A stretch of 64,000 nucleotides of DNA from Pseudomonas sp. H1h (GTDB lineage: Bacteria; Pseudomonadota; Gammaproteobacteria; Pseudomonadales; Pseudomonadaceae): positions 186,001 to 250,000 of the forward strand of contig NZ_AYMJ01000011.1 of assembly GCF_000633255.1 (NCBI RefSeq), written 5' to 3'. The notes beneath the pieces are model-generated. The model saw nothing but the letters and a program-made list of their open reading frames with translations, ran no database searches and had not been told where the DNA came from. Made by a program: the position numbers and the translations under genes. Position 1 is the first letter of the stretch, and every line of letters begins with the position of its first letter. Positions 43,654-51,430 of this stretch are shown in pieces.

Positions 43654-43992
43654 ATGACCTTCAGATACTTTCTTTTGATACTCGCGGCCGCTTCAGCGAC
43701 CGGGTGCGGAACGATCAACACGACCTTCCGGGACGATTCCATCACCAGCAATAAACTGGCTCGATGGCAATCCCATTGCGATTCGGTGTCTCGCATCTAC
43801 GGTGGTGCCATCCTTGACTACTGCACATTGAATGCGGAGCCGCGCCGTACCAGTGGGTTTGACGGACACCCCGCTGCAGCCCTAATCGCCTTGGATATGG
43901 GAATTTCAGCAGTCGCGGACACTCTCGTTCTGCCATACACCATTTATTTGCAAAACAAGCATGGAGATATCAAGAAGTCCCGGTTCGAATAG
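43654..43992 (+). CDS. YceK/YidQ-family lipoprotein (prophage copy)
   Basis: This 112-residue protein has a lipobox (ASATGC) and the family patterns 'HCDSVSRIYGGAILDYCTLN' and 'ISAVADTLVLPYTIY', closely parallel to the host gene at 12628. It is transcribed against the late operon. It may alter the lysogen surface, which is inference. Confidence 0.83.
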   Translation: MTFRYFLLILAAASATGCGTINTTFRDDSITSNKLARWQSHCDSVSRIYGGAILDYCTLNAEPRRTSGFDGHPAAALIALDMGISAVADTLVLPYTIYLQNKHGDIKKSRFE

Positions 43993-44030
43993 CAAGTGAA
44001 GTGACTGCCTCCAAGAGAAGATGACACGAC

Positions 44031-44378
44031 TTATTTGCCGCGCCGGTCGATCCCGCCCGGCGCCTTGTCACAGCGCAGGCAGTGCTCGCAGTTCATCGTC
44101 CGGCAGAGCCATGCCTTCACCCGCTGCCACCAGATGACCATGAAGATGTGGCGCATGCCGGCCAGGGCCAGCGAGACGTGCAACGTGATGCCGGCCGTGG
44201 TTGGGCCCATCATGAAGATGGTCTGCTCCCGGCTCATCACGACGAACCCGCTGATGGCAATCGCCGAATAGATCAGCTTTCCGATGACGCCGTCCCGCAC
44301 TCGACCGCTCAGAACACACCAGGTCGCCCAGAAGGCAATTAAGCCGCAGGCGATAGAGTTGATCAGTTCAAAATTCAT
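44031..44378 (-). CDS. holin-like membrane protein 2
   Basis: This 115-residue protein has three hydrophobic helices (about 5-23, 35-50, 60-85) and a Cys-rich basic end (CEHCLRCDKAPGG). It overlaps the upstream holin-like gene by 4 bases, so the two may act as holin and antiholin. Confidence 0.68.
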   Translation of the reverse strand: MNFELINSIACGLIAFWATWCVLSGRVRDGVIGKLIYSAIAISGFVVMSREQTIFMMGPTTAGITLHVSLALAGMRHIFMVIWWQRVKAWLCRTMNCEHCLRCDKAPGGIDRRGK

Positions 44379-44713
44379 GGTGGATTGCCTCCCCCGAACC
44401 GCTGGCGAATAAGCGCCCAGAGGTCAGCGGATTTGATGGCGCGATTGATGGCTGCGAGCAGCGAACCACCGAACGCCCCAAGAAGGAAGCCGATCCCTGC
44501 GACGATCTTCGGCTCGGTTACACCCAAGTAGGCGCTGACCATACTCGTCAAATAAATCGAGCAGGCGACTCCCGTAATCAGAAAAACAATCCAGGCACGC
44601 CAATCCGTCAGGTCGTCCTTGTGCCACCAACTGGCGACAACGGCGCCGACCAATCCCGCGATCAGCAATCCGAACCTGTCGATGAGCTCGAGCAGGCGAT
44701 GTAAAGAATCCAT
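44375..44713 (-). CDS. holin-like membrane protein 1
   Basis: This 112-residue protein has helices at about 15-30, 41-60 and 70-90 and a basic C-terminus, as in LydA-like phage holins. It precedes terminase here, while endolysin and spanins lie at the far end of the late operon. Confidence 0.72.
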   Translation of the reverse strand: MDSLHRLLELIDRFGLLIAGLVGAVVASWWHKDDLTDWRAWIVFLITGVACSIYLTSMVSAYLGVTEPKIVAGIGFLLGAFGGSLLAAINRAIKSADLWALIRQRFGGGNPP

Positions 44714-44768
44714 GCGCTCGACTCCGTGTGCATGATTGATAAAAAAGTCTTGTCGGAAGACCTGCGTC

Positions 44769-44803
44769 CAAAAAAGAAAGACTCTCCGCCCTAAGGCGGA
44801 GAG
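44769..44803 (-). terminator. terminator of the bacteriocin gene
   Basis: CTCTCCGCC-TTA-GGGCGGAGAG is a strong stem followed by a T-rich run on the minus strand. Confidence 0.88.
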
Positions 44804-44809
44804 GTTTGC

Positions 44810-45667
44810 TCAGAATTCCCAGCCGATGTGGCCATAGGTTGGGTACGGGTCTGTACCGTTATGCTCGGCGCTGGTGTTGTCTGGGTAGTAAACCTTCCGG
44901 CGACGCGCTGTTGGCGTGAAGCCAAAACGAGCCCAAACCGGGGTTTCCTGGACAATCGCCAGGCTGCCATTCGGCTGCAGTCGCATGGTGGCACCAGGAT
45001 GCCCGCCAGTGCCCGACTGCCAGATCGGTACGTTATTCGCTGCATAAATAACGAAGTTACCATCATTCTGGAATACAGCTCGCACCGCACCCTTGTTCTG
45101 GGTGTAGCTGGCCCAGCGAACACTCCAGTTCGGGCCATAGTTCACGACGTTGCCGTCCCCTTGGAAGATCAAGGCGCCGTCACCGGCAAAGTACGGAACA
45201 CCCATTGCCAGTTCGGTTGTACCGCCGAACAGATACGCACCACCACCTGGATCAAGCGGAAGGGATGGAGTGCCATTCCAGATCGGCAGAGAGTCGACCA
45301 GAACGATGTTGCCGTCGTTCTGCAATGCCATATGAGTTCGGTTCCACTGATCTTCACTGGTGAAGCCAGAGTTGTTGGTTAGCCAGGTACGACCCCGGAG
45401 AGGATCGTCGAGAAACGCGCCAAATTGAACATACAGCTGCACCGGCACCTGGTATCGCAATGGAACGGTTGAAGTGTAAGGGGTAGTTTCGTTGGCGATC
45501 CAAACCACCGCGCCATTGTCCTGCAACGCGAGGTTGCCGTCGGGTTGCAACAGCAGCTTGAATCGGCCGTTTGGCGAAAGCAGGAATTGTCCCGGAGACA
45601 TCGTTTGATAAGCAGGGAGAATCGAAGTACCGCTGCGTTGAAACGGAGTACGTGTACGTCCAGCCAT
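44810..45667 (-). CDS. llpA: lectin-like bacteriocin, LlpA/putidacin L1 type
   Basis: This 285-residue protein has two tandem B-lectin (monocot mannose-binding) domains and no signal peptide, beginning [20 protein letters not shown] as LlpA proteins do. Perfect QxDxNxVxY sugar-binding motifs lie at Q169-Y177 and Q200-Y208 in the second domain. Those in the first domain (Q41-Q49, Q116-V124) are degenerate, as known for LlpA. LlpA proteins kill related Pseudomonas at the cell surface, binding D-rhamnose-containing O-antigen and acting via BamA. The gene is carried between prophage holins and Q, preceded by a com-derived leader and followed by a strong terminator. Release is expected through prophage lysis, which is inference. 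Confidence 0.93.
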   Translation of the reverse strand: MAGRTRTPFQRSGTSILPAYQTMSPGQFLLSPNGRFKLLLQPDGNLALQDNGAVVWIANETTPYTSTVPLRYQVPVQLYVQFGAFLDDPLRGRTWLTNNSGFTSEDQWNRTHMALQNDGNIVLVDSLPIWNGTPSLPLDPGGGAYLFGGTTELAMGVPYFAGDGALIFQGDGNVVNYGPNWSVRWASYTQNKGAVRAVFQNDGNFVIYAANNVPIWQSGTGGHPGATMRLQPNGSLAIVQETPVWARFGFTPTARRRKVYYPDNTSAEHNGTDPYPTYGHIGWEF

Positions 45668-45756
45668 GTTGTTCACCTATAGAGTCGAATGATTGTTCGC
45701 GAAGATTTCCGCTTTCATGTCGCTCAGAGGCGATCTCTAGAGGCTCCTGACCTTCT
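45668..45756 (-). repeat. com-gene remnant plus leader upstream of llpA
   Basis: This block matches 46128-46214 (the 3' end of com copy 2 and the leader of the next gene) over about 85 bases with small substitutions, including AGAAGG-CA-GAGCCTC, ATCGCCT-TGAGCGAC and CGCGAA-AATCATT-GACTC. The com start and zinc-finger codons are missing. Confidence 0.8.
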
Positions 45757-45803
45757 GTTTTTTTCATACTGAGAAAAAAGCCGTAGAAACGCCTTTTTAC
45801 CCG

Positions 45804-46127
45804 TTACGGCAGCAGGTCGTAGGTCACGTAAGCCGTACCGCCGCCATTCTGCGTCATTGCTACCCAAAGGCCCTGACCGGCAGGAATGGTCACAGGGAAC
45901 GGGAGAGTGGAAGAACCGTTAACGGCGGACAAGATAACAGGCACGTTAGTCATCCAGCGCCCAGTAGGCATGGTCGTGCCGGTGCTAATAAATCCGTTCC
46001 CGGATGGGCTAATCATCGTAGCTGTTCGAACTACCGCGCCATTGACGTTCTGTGCCGGAGTGAAAATTACGTCTTCGTAGCTGGTTGCCACCGATTTGAA
46101 GCGGCTGCCGATTTGTACTGGTTCCAT
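45804..46127 (-). CDS. small beta-rich cargo protein, unidentified
   Basis: This 107-residue protein (MEPVQIGSRFKSVATSYEDV...) has no signal peptide or cysteine, and its pattern suggests an all-beta fold. It is preceded by com copy 2 (46 bases) and a leader shared with llpA. Function unknown. It may be a structural or released protein. Confidence 0.65.
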   Translation of the reverse strand: MEPVQIGSRFKSVATSYEDVIFTPAQNVNGAVVRTATMISPSGNGFISTGTTMPTGRWMTNVPVILSAVNGSSTLPFPVTIPAGQGLWVAMTQNGGGTAYVTYDLLP

Positions 46128-46173
46128 TTTTTTACCTATTGAGTCAAATGATTATTCGCGGAGGATTCCGCAT

Positions 46174-46320
46174 TCAGTCGCTCAAAGGCGATCGCTCGAG
46201 GCTCGTGGCCTTCTCATGATTCAACGTTCCGCATCGGGAACACTTGATCTGGAGCTCGGTAAACTCACCCACCCGGGCGAGAAGTCTTTTGCATTTTCCA
46301 CATCTGCATTCTTTCAACAT
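46174..46320 (-). CDS. com: Com-family zinc-finger translational regulator, copy 2
   Basis: This 48-residue protein has two Cys pairs (CRCGKC near 5-10 and CSRC at 27-30) as in phage Mu Com, which binds the mom mRNA and switches on its translation. AAGGA lies eight bases before ATG. It is 90% or more identical to copy 1 by eye. No mom-like gene follows; a cargo gene does. Confidence 0.82.
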   Translation of the reverse strand: MLKECRCGKCKRLLARVGEFTELQIKCSRCGTLNHEKATSLERSPLSD

Positions 46321-46358
46321 CTGCAAATTCCTTTTGCAAATGGCTTTCTTGCGGAAAC

Positions 46359-46382
46359 AAAAAAGCCCCTGCAAGTGCAGGT
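46359..46382 (-). terminator. weak terminator before com copy 2
   Basis: CCTGC/GCAGG stem with GGGGC then six T on the minus strand. The rest of 46383-46574 shows no gene. Confidence 0.45.
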
Positions 46383-46577
46383 GCGCTCGTCTTCCCGAGC
46401 TGCCGGCCAAAGACCTTCTCAGCGTCGACGCCTCAATGCGTCGATCGCGCCGTTATTGTCTCGCGCCACCCTGGAAGCACAGTGAGGTCAGGATGCACGG
46501 GCCGCCGATGTTTTTCCGTAGCGCTGCACTACCGGCTTATCCGAGTCCAGGCATCCCCCGAGCCTGAATCAGAAATG

Positions 46578-46603
46578 AAAAAGCCCAGCGCGACGGCTGG
46601 GCT
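46578..46603 (-). terminator. terminator of the beta-propeller gene
   Basis: AGCCCAGC/GCTGGGCT is followed by TTTTTC on the minus strand. Confidence 0.8.
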
Positions 46604-46626
46604 CTATTACGCAAGGAGATAGAAGA

Positions 46627-47589
46627 TCATGGAGTCCAGTAAGCAATCTTGCCGCCTGCACCAACAGCTACAAACTTGCCGTTGCCGTAAGCGACGCTCC
46701 GGATATCGGTTCCTGCAAAAGTGTTGGCTTGCTGAACCCAGCCGATTCCATCCTCGGAAACGGCTGTCTTGCCACCGTCGCCGACAGCTACATACTTGCC
46801 ATTACCGTAAGCAATGTCGCGGATGATGGTTCCACCGAAACTGGTATCTTCAACAGCAGTCCAGCTAAGTCCATCGGATGAATATGCCATCTTGCCATCC
46901 GCACCAACGATAAACATTTTCCCGTTGCAAAGCTTCATGGAAAGGATGGTGCTACTGCCGAAGGTGCTGGTTCTGGTCGTGAATGTTTGCGGATTATCCG
47001 TCGCCATCTTCACAGCGCTGAGCAGCTTCCCATTCGATCCCGCAATCAACACAAAACTGCCAATGACGTTGACGCAGTAAACAGTCTCGCTAGAAGTGAA
47101 GGTCGTAGTGCGCTCCACCTGGCCCGACCAATCGCCATAACGGGAAAAGACTTTACCGTTAGACCCAACCAGTATCCAGGTGTTGTTCTCGCCGTAAATT
47201 GGCTTATAAAACACAATGCCTTGCAAGTCTCCGGACGCGCGAACAGTTGCCGTAAGGTCTGTCCAAGCCCTTTCAGGGCGTGCTGTGCTGCCGAAGATCA
47301 GATTGCCGGCTTGAGAAAGGGCTTGAAGCGATGACCCAATACCGTTCCAGTACAGCTCATTGATGACCTTCCCGCTATCAGAGGTGAGGGCGCCCTGAAT
47401 CTTGGTCCAAGCTGTACCAGTTGCGCTTCCGCCGACAAGCTGAGTGGTTGAGGGAAGACCGTTGCCACCAGCCGCATAAAACTTGCCCTCCGCAAAAACC
47501 ACGCGCCGAAGCATGCCGGTGTTATCCACCGGTTCTACTTGAGTCCAAAGATCTTGCAAGGTTTGAGACGCTGAGTTTGCGTTTTCCAT
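46627..47589 (-). CDS. beta-propeller-like cargo protein
   Basis: This 320-residue protein has repeated blades such as 'VAYGNGKFVAVGAGGKIAYW', 'IAYGNGKYVAVGDGGKTAVS' and 'MKLCNGKMFIVGADGKMAYS', each about 40-45 residues with 'DGxxW'. This resembles YCF48/sialidase-type propellers. There is no signal peptide. It follows com copy 1 by 38 bases and ends before a terminator. It may be a tail-associated or lysis-released binding protein; the ligand is unknown. Confidence 0.75.
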   Translation of the reverse strand: MENANSASQTLQDLWTQVEPVDNTGMLRRVVFAEGKFYAAGGNGLPSTTQLVGGSATGTAWTKIQGALTSDSGKVINELYWNGIGSSLQALSQAGNLIFGSTARPERAWTDLTATVRASGDLQGIVFYKPIYGENNTWILVGSNGKVFSRYGDWSGQVERTTTFTSSETVYCVNVIGSFVLIAGSNGKLLSAVKMATDNPQTFTTRTSTFGSSTILSMKLCNGKMFIVGADGKMAYSSDGLSWTAVEDTSFGGTIIRDIAYGNGKYVAVGDGGKTAVSEDGIGWVQQANTFAGTDIRSVAYGNGKFVAVGAGGKIAYWTP

Positions 47590-47627
47590 TTTAAACTCCG
47601 TTATTGAGCTGATTTAAGTTCAGGCCT

Positions 47628-47786
47628 CTATATTGGGCGTATGGCGCTCATGGGCGATTGCTCGAGGCTCGCGGCCTTCACATGATTCAGCGTCCCGCAT
47701 CGGGAACATTTGATCTGGAGCTCGGTAAACTCACCCACCCGGGCGAGAAGTCTGTTGCATTTTCCGCATCTGCATTCTTTTAACAT
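47628..47786 (-). CDS. com: Com-family zinc-finger translational regulator, copy 1
   Basis: This 52-residue protein has the same CRCGKC and CSRC pairs as copy 2. MLKECRCGKC is taken as start because it is shared by both copies; an in-frame ATG four codons earlier is possible. Mu Com is the reference member. Confidence 0.82.
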   Translation of the reverse strand: MLKECRCGKCNRLLARVGEFTELQIKCSRCGTLNHVKAASLEQSPMSAIRPI

Positions 47787-47936
47787 CTGCAAGTCCATTT
47801 GTTTTTCTGCTAGGCTCCGTCCCGCTCGCGCGAGCAGTGAGGGCCTTGGCTGGCTTGCAGGCACTATCTGCGATCTAGCGTCTCTTTTGGGTGTTAGCGC
47901 ATCCTTTGGAGTCGCCCTCTCTTTTTCACCGCGCAT

Positions 47937-47966
47937 AAAAAAGCCCCGAACTTGTCGGGGCTTTTT
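47937..47966. terminator. terminator between Q and the late genes
   Basis: AGCCCCGA/TCGGGGCT with A6 on one side and T5 on the other works in both directions. A second A7/T5-flanked CCGG repeat follows at 47982-48012. The 290-base gap 47787-48075 should hold the late promoter, but I could not identify it. Confidence 0.75.
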
Positions 47967-48075
47967 GCTTTCTGGCGGGCATAAAAAAACCGGCTTCAGA
48001 ACCGGCTTTTTCAAGTAACTTGCCGAAGGCAAAATACTAACTATGAAGAAATCATGCCCTCAGCCGTGCGGGAAG

Positions 48076-48657
48076 TCAAGCGGCCTCTTTCATTTTATAA
48101 ATCACCCGTCCAATTGGACTCAATGCGCGTGCGTCGATGTCGTAACAGGCATCGAAGCAAAGCTGCACGAATGGCTCCCAATCACGGCCCCAAGCTGCGG
48201 ATGACAGCTCAATGTCGTACTCCCCCTTTATCCAGGCTCTGAACAACTCGGGCTTTATCAGCGGATCGGCGTTGGCCGATTGTCCGCCTTGGTGCATGTA
48301 GCGGTAACGACGAAAAACGCCCTTGGCAACGTACTCGGCCCGCTCCCGCTTGCTGGCGGTCATGCGTGCTGCTCGCGAACATGCAAGATTGAAAACCGCA
48401 GCTTCGGCCTCCTCCCGATCGTCATCTGTCGGCTCAGCCGCATACATTGCATTGCCGAAAGCCCGCAATTGAAAGTGAAGCCGTGCGATAGCCGACTGAA
48501 TGTGACCGGCCAGCACCGCGTGCATCGCAGGGTTCGCCGTCGGGCCTCGCTCAGTGCTCTGTACTACTACACCCAGTTCGGCAGCGTCGGAAGTCTGGCC
48601 CGGGGCCGGGTTGTAGTTGCAGTCGTGCCATGCCTGGCGCGCCGAATTGATTTTCAT
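48076..48657 (-). CDS. probable late antiterminator (Q-like)
   Basis: This 193-residue helical protein (MKINSARQAWHDCNYNPAPG...) lies directly downstream of NinG and upstream of the late genes, the position of Q in lambda. It contains 'SRAARMTASKRERAEYVAKG' and 'RYRYMHQGGQSANADPL'. Many internal terminators in the late operon imply antitermination. No clear zinc motif is seen, so the assignment is mainly contextual. Confidence 0.62.
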   Translation of the reverse strand: MKINSARQAWHDCNYNPAPGQTSDAAELGVVVQSTERGPTANPAMHAVLAGHIQSAIARLHFQLRAFGNAMYAAEPTDDDREEAEAAVFNLACSRAARMTASKRERAEYVAKGVFRRYRYMHQGGQSANADPLIKPELFRAWIKGEYDIELSSAAWGRDWEPFVQLCFDACYDIDARALSPIGRVIYKMKEAA

Positions 48658-49268
48658 GCTGCGTGCCCCTTCTTCAGTTCTCTGTTCTTTGCCCGATATT
48701 CGGCCTTGATGGTTTTGATTTCTTCGACGGTGTACTTGCGGGACTCATGAGGCCCTTCAAGCCATTCGACTTTTTCGGCGCCGATTCCCTGTAGGAGTGA
48801 GATTCGGTAATTCACCAAATTGCCTGACAGGTGTGTATTGCACGGGGCGCACTGTTTCCAGACATTGAGCGGCTCGAATCGCAATTCAGGGTTCGCTCCT
48901 ACGGATCGGTAGTGCCCGGCGTGGTATTGGCCGTCGTGGTGGCGGCCGCAACTGATACAAGGGCGATCGGCGTCACGCAGGCGAACCCACTCGTTGAATG
49001 CCGCCTGGGCTTCGCGCAGGTGATCCGCCCTGCTCATCAGCTTCTCCTTGCGGACTTTGATCTCGCGGCGACCTACTTCGGCCAAGGCCTTTCCGGCTAT
49101 TGCGCGCCCCCTCTCCGACTGCCCATAAGCAATGGCGCACTTGATCTCTCCGCATACGGCCTGGCCATTCCGCGCAGGTACGAACATCATCCGGCACTCT
49201 GGGCAGCGCTTTCGCCGTGGAGCGCCAGACCTGAGCGGCGTTTTGCGCTGTAGTGGTGTGCGCTTCAT
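48654..49268 (-). CDS. ninG: NinG recombination protein
   Basis: This 204-residue protein has an N-terminal CPECR zinc knuckle, a charged helix ('KEKLMSRADHLREAQAAFNE'), and the NinG core 'CISCGRHHDGQYHAGHYRSV' and 'NVWKQCAPCNTHLSGN'. NinG/Rap resolves recombination intermediates. It overlaps Q by 4 bases. Confidence 0.92.
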   Translation of the reverse strand: MKRTPLQRKTPLRSGAPRRKRCPECRMMFVPARNGQAVCGEIKCAIAYGQSERGRAIAGKALAEVGRREIKVRKEKLMSRADHLREAQAAFNEWVRLRDADRPCISCGRHHDGQYHAGHYRSVGANPELRFEPLNVWKQCAPCNTHLSGNLVNYRISLLQGIGAEKVEWLEGPHESRKYTVEEIKTIKAEYRAKNRELKKGHAA

Positions 49269-49852
49269 GCGTAGCTCCCGATCTGGTCAGCAGCACTCAG
49301 GGCGGCATCTTCGGTCTCAAAGTGCGCTGACAGGACGAGGCGCCAGCAGGCGTTGAACACGTCGCGGTAAAGCGGCTCAAAGGCCGTGTCGTCCATATTT
49401 GCCCAACTGATCGACTTGGCCTCCTTGCGAACACCGTCAGGAGTTCGCACCAGGTGGAAATGACCGGCCTCGATCGTCACCCATTCCCGGAAAGCTTCGC
49501 GAGACTTTTCCACGGTCGGGAAACGTTCGGCCCGCTCGGTTTCGAGGTGGGCAATGTAGGAATCCACGGCATGCGACAACTGACCGGGCTTGCCGCTGGC
49601 AGCCTCGAAGAACTTGGCCAGACCACGGATGCCACGCATTTCCTGACGCGGGACCAGGCCGCCAACCGGCTCCCAGTACTCCCACGCCAGATCCAGCATC
49701 GAGAAGAACTTGCCGTGAAACTTGGCGTTGCGCATCTTCGTGAATTTGCCGTGGATGACCTGACCGAGCTTCCATTTTTGGGTTACTTCACGGTCGGCCT
49801 CAGTCGCTGGAACCAAGCCTTGCGCGGTGCGGATAAGGGCGAGCTCAGCCAT
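49265..49852 (-). CDS. DUF1367-family phage protein
   Basis: This 195-residue protein begins MAELALIRTAQGLVPATEAD, and contains 'GKFFSMLDLAWEYWEP' and 'SISWANMDDTAFEPLYRDVF', characteristic of DUF1367, which is found with ninB/ninG. Role in recombination is likely but unproven. Confidence 0.85.
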   Translation of the reverse strand: MAELALIRTAQGLVPATEADREVTQKWKLGQVIHGKFTKMRNAKFHGKFFSMLDLAWEYWEPVGGLVPRQEMRGIRGLAKFFEAASGKPGQLSHAVDSYIAHLETERAERFPTVEKSREAFREWVTIEAGHFHLVRTPDGVRKEAKSISWANMDDTAFEPLYRDVFNACWRLVLSAHFETEDAALSAADQIGSYA

Positions 49853-50636
49853 GCTCCACCCCCTTGATCACAGTTTTCCCGTTGCATAAAATCTGCTCAC
49901 CAGCCTCATGCGCGCGCGAACCTTTCGGAAGTCTGAGCGAAAGCGAGAGGCTGGATTCTGTTCCTTCTCCGCCCGCTCGACTGTCAGCGGAATGCTCAAG
50001 CTCCCCCATAACCTCGCACGCGATGGCAAACGCCGGGTCACCCAAGCGGGTCGATTGCATGATGCGTGTCATGCCTTCGAGCAAAGCGTCGTTCTGTTCC
50101 TGAAACTGGCCGGCACCACGCTGCAGCGCTTGCACCTGCCCACGCAGCGCCGCGTTTTCCGCATTGACGTGGCTGAATTGAGTGGCGATGTGCTCTTCCA
50201 GCGACACCTGGTCACGCTGCCAGTCGATGTCGTCGTGGTAGTAACCGAAGCGCTCGCAGAGGCTGCGGTGGAAGTTTTTGAAGCCAGACTCCACCACTTC
50301 CAGATCGCCCATTAACCCGGCAGCCATGTTGTCGATCTGCCCGATGATGCTTGTGGCATTTTCGAAGGGCTGGAAGTTTGGCGAATCCTTAGCGTAACGC
50401 CTGCGCCAGATCGCAATGGCTAAATCGGTTGCTTGGCGGATGGATGCACTGTTCTCGGTCTTAAGCTGATCGCGCTCATGCTTCAGCTCTTCATGCTCGA
50501 GGTTGAAGTCGCGGGCCTGGGTCATCTCGCCATCCAGATCGGCGCGCAGACACTCGTTCTCGGCGATCAAGGTGGACACAATCGGCGGCAAGCTACCGGC
50601 TTCAGACAGTCGTTTCAGTTCGGTGTAATCGGTCAT
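49845..50636 (-). CDS. coiled-coil early protein, unidentified
   Basis: This 263-residue protein begins MTDYTELKRLSEAGSLPPIV. Heptad stretches are at about 20-55 and 165-205. The opening 'TDYTELKRL' recurs in Ea22-like phage proteins. MTDYTEL has GGGAG nine bases upstream. The C-terminal part (SADSRAGGEGTESSLSLSLR) is low in complexity. Confidence 0.65.
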   Translation of the reverse strand: MTDYTELKRLSEAGSLPPIVSTLIAENECLRADLDGEMTQARDFNLEHEELKHERDQLKTENSASIRQATDLAIAIWRRRYAKDSPNFQPFENATSIIGQIDNMAAGLMGDLEVVESGFKNFHRSLCERFGYYHDDIDWQRDQVSLEEHIATQFSHVNAENAALRGQVQALQRGAGQFQEQNDALLEGMTRIMQSTRLGDPAFAIACEVMGELEHSADSRAGGEGTESSLSLSLRLPKGSRAHEAGEQILCNGKTVIKGVEHG

Positions 50637-51430
50637 TGAGCCGCGCTCCCTGCTTTCCATTGTTCGGCCTGCCGAATCAGCAGCGCCCGGCGATCGGCCA
50701 GCTCGTTGGCTGCCACAATTCGCAGTTCTGTTTTTTCCTTGTCCGAGGCTTTCCGCATGGCCAGCATCGAGTCCTTAACCGCGGCGAGCTTCTCTCGCAG
50801 TTTTGGGGATGGCCGCGCGACCTCACCAGTGAGCAGCGCCACCACGGCCCGGCCGTCTTCAGTGACCGGCGCGACACTCAAGTCGGCCAGGTACTGCTGA
50901 GCGCGCTCCTGTGGGATTCGCTGCATTTGCAAAGCCTGGGTGATTGCCTGCGTGCGGCGATTGGCGTCGAAGCCGACAGACACATGCCAGTTCACCTCCT
51001 TGCCGTCCTCACGGGCTTGCCCTACCAGACGCTCGTAAGCGCTGTTGAACGCCATGCGCGCACCAACCTTGTCGCCGGCATCGAGGACAGGTTTTGCGGC
51101 AGCCAGGGCTAGCTGGATTTCGTCGGTCAGCACCACGGTTTCAAATTCATCGTTGGTGGTCATGGCGATCGCCCATGCTTCGTCCTTGCCCGGGCGGCCA
51201 TCAGCTGCCCGCACTCGCTGGAGGATGTCGGCCATCCCCAGCTTGCCTTTCACCTCGAAGCGGCATGCCTTCAGAGCGGCTTTCACGGCGGGCACTGAGT
51301 AAACGCAGAGGTCTTCGGCCATCATCGCCGCGGTGCCTGGGTTCATTTCCTGACCCATGGACTCGGCGGTGGCGCAGATCGCTGCAGCGAGCCCGGCAAC
51401 CTGCTGATCGTTCATTTCAAAGGTACTCAT
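50633..51430 (-). CDS. replication-region protein following the O-like gene
   Basis: This 265-residue protein (MSTFEMNDQQVAGLAAAICA...) is helical, without Walker motifs. It contains 'FNSAYERLVGQAREDGKEVN' and a charged C-terminus. It stands where lambda has gene P (helicase loader) but has no visible loader motif. Function unknown. Confidence 0.65.
   Translation of the reverse strand: MSTFEMNDQQVAGLAAAICATAESMGQEMNPGTAAMMAEDLCVYSVPAVKAALKACRFEVKGKLGMADILQRVRAADGRPGKDEAWAIAMTTNDEFETVVLTDEIQLALAAAKPVLDAGDKVGARMAFNSAYERLVGQAREDGKEVNWHVSVGFDANRRTQAITQALQMQRIPQERAQQYLADLSVAPVTEDGRAVVALLTGEVARPSPKLREKLAAVKDSMLAMRKASDKEKTELRIVAANELADRRALLIRQAEQWKAGSAAQ

Noticed and set aside
46174..47786. mom-type DNA modification gene next to com
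   Set aside because: Neither neighbour of the com genes has acetyltransferase or methylase motifs; they are beta-rich cargo proteins.
47982..48012. Second strong terminator
   Set aside because: The apparent stem is mainly a direct repeat of ACCGGCT; only the CCGG core can pair, so it is mentioned only beside the stronger terminator.
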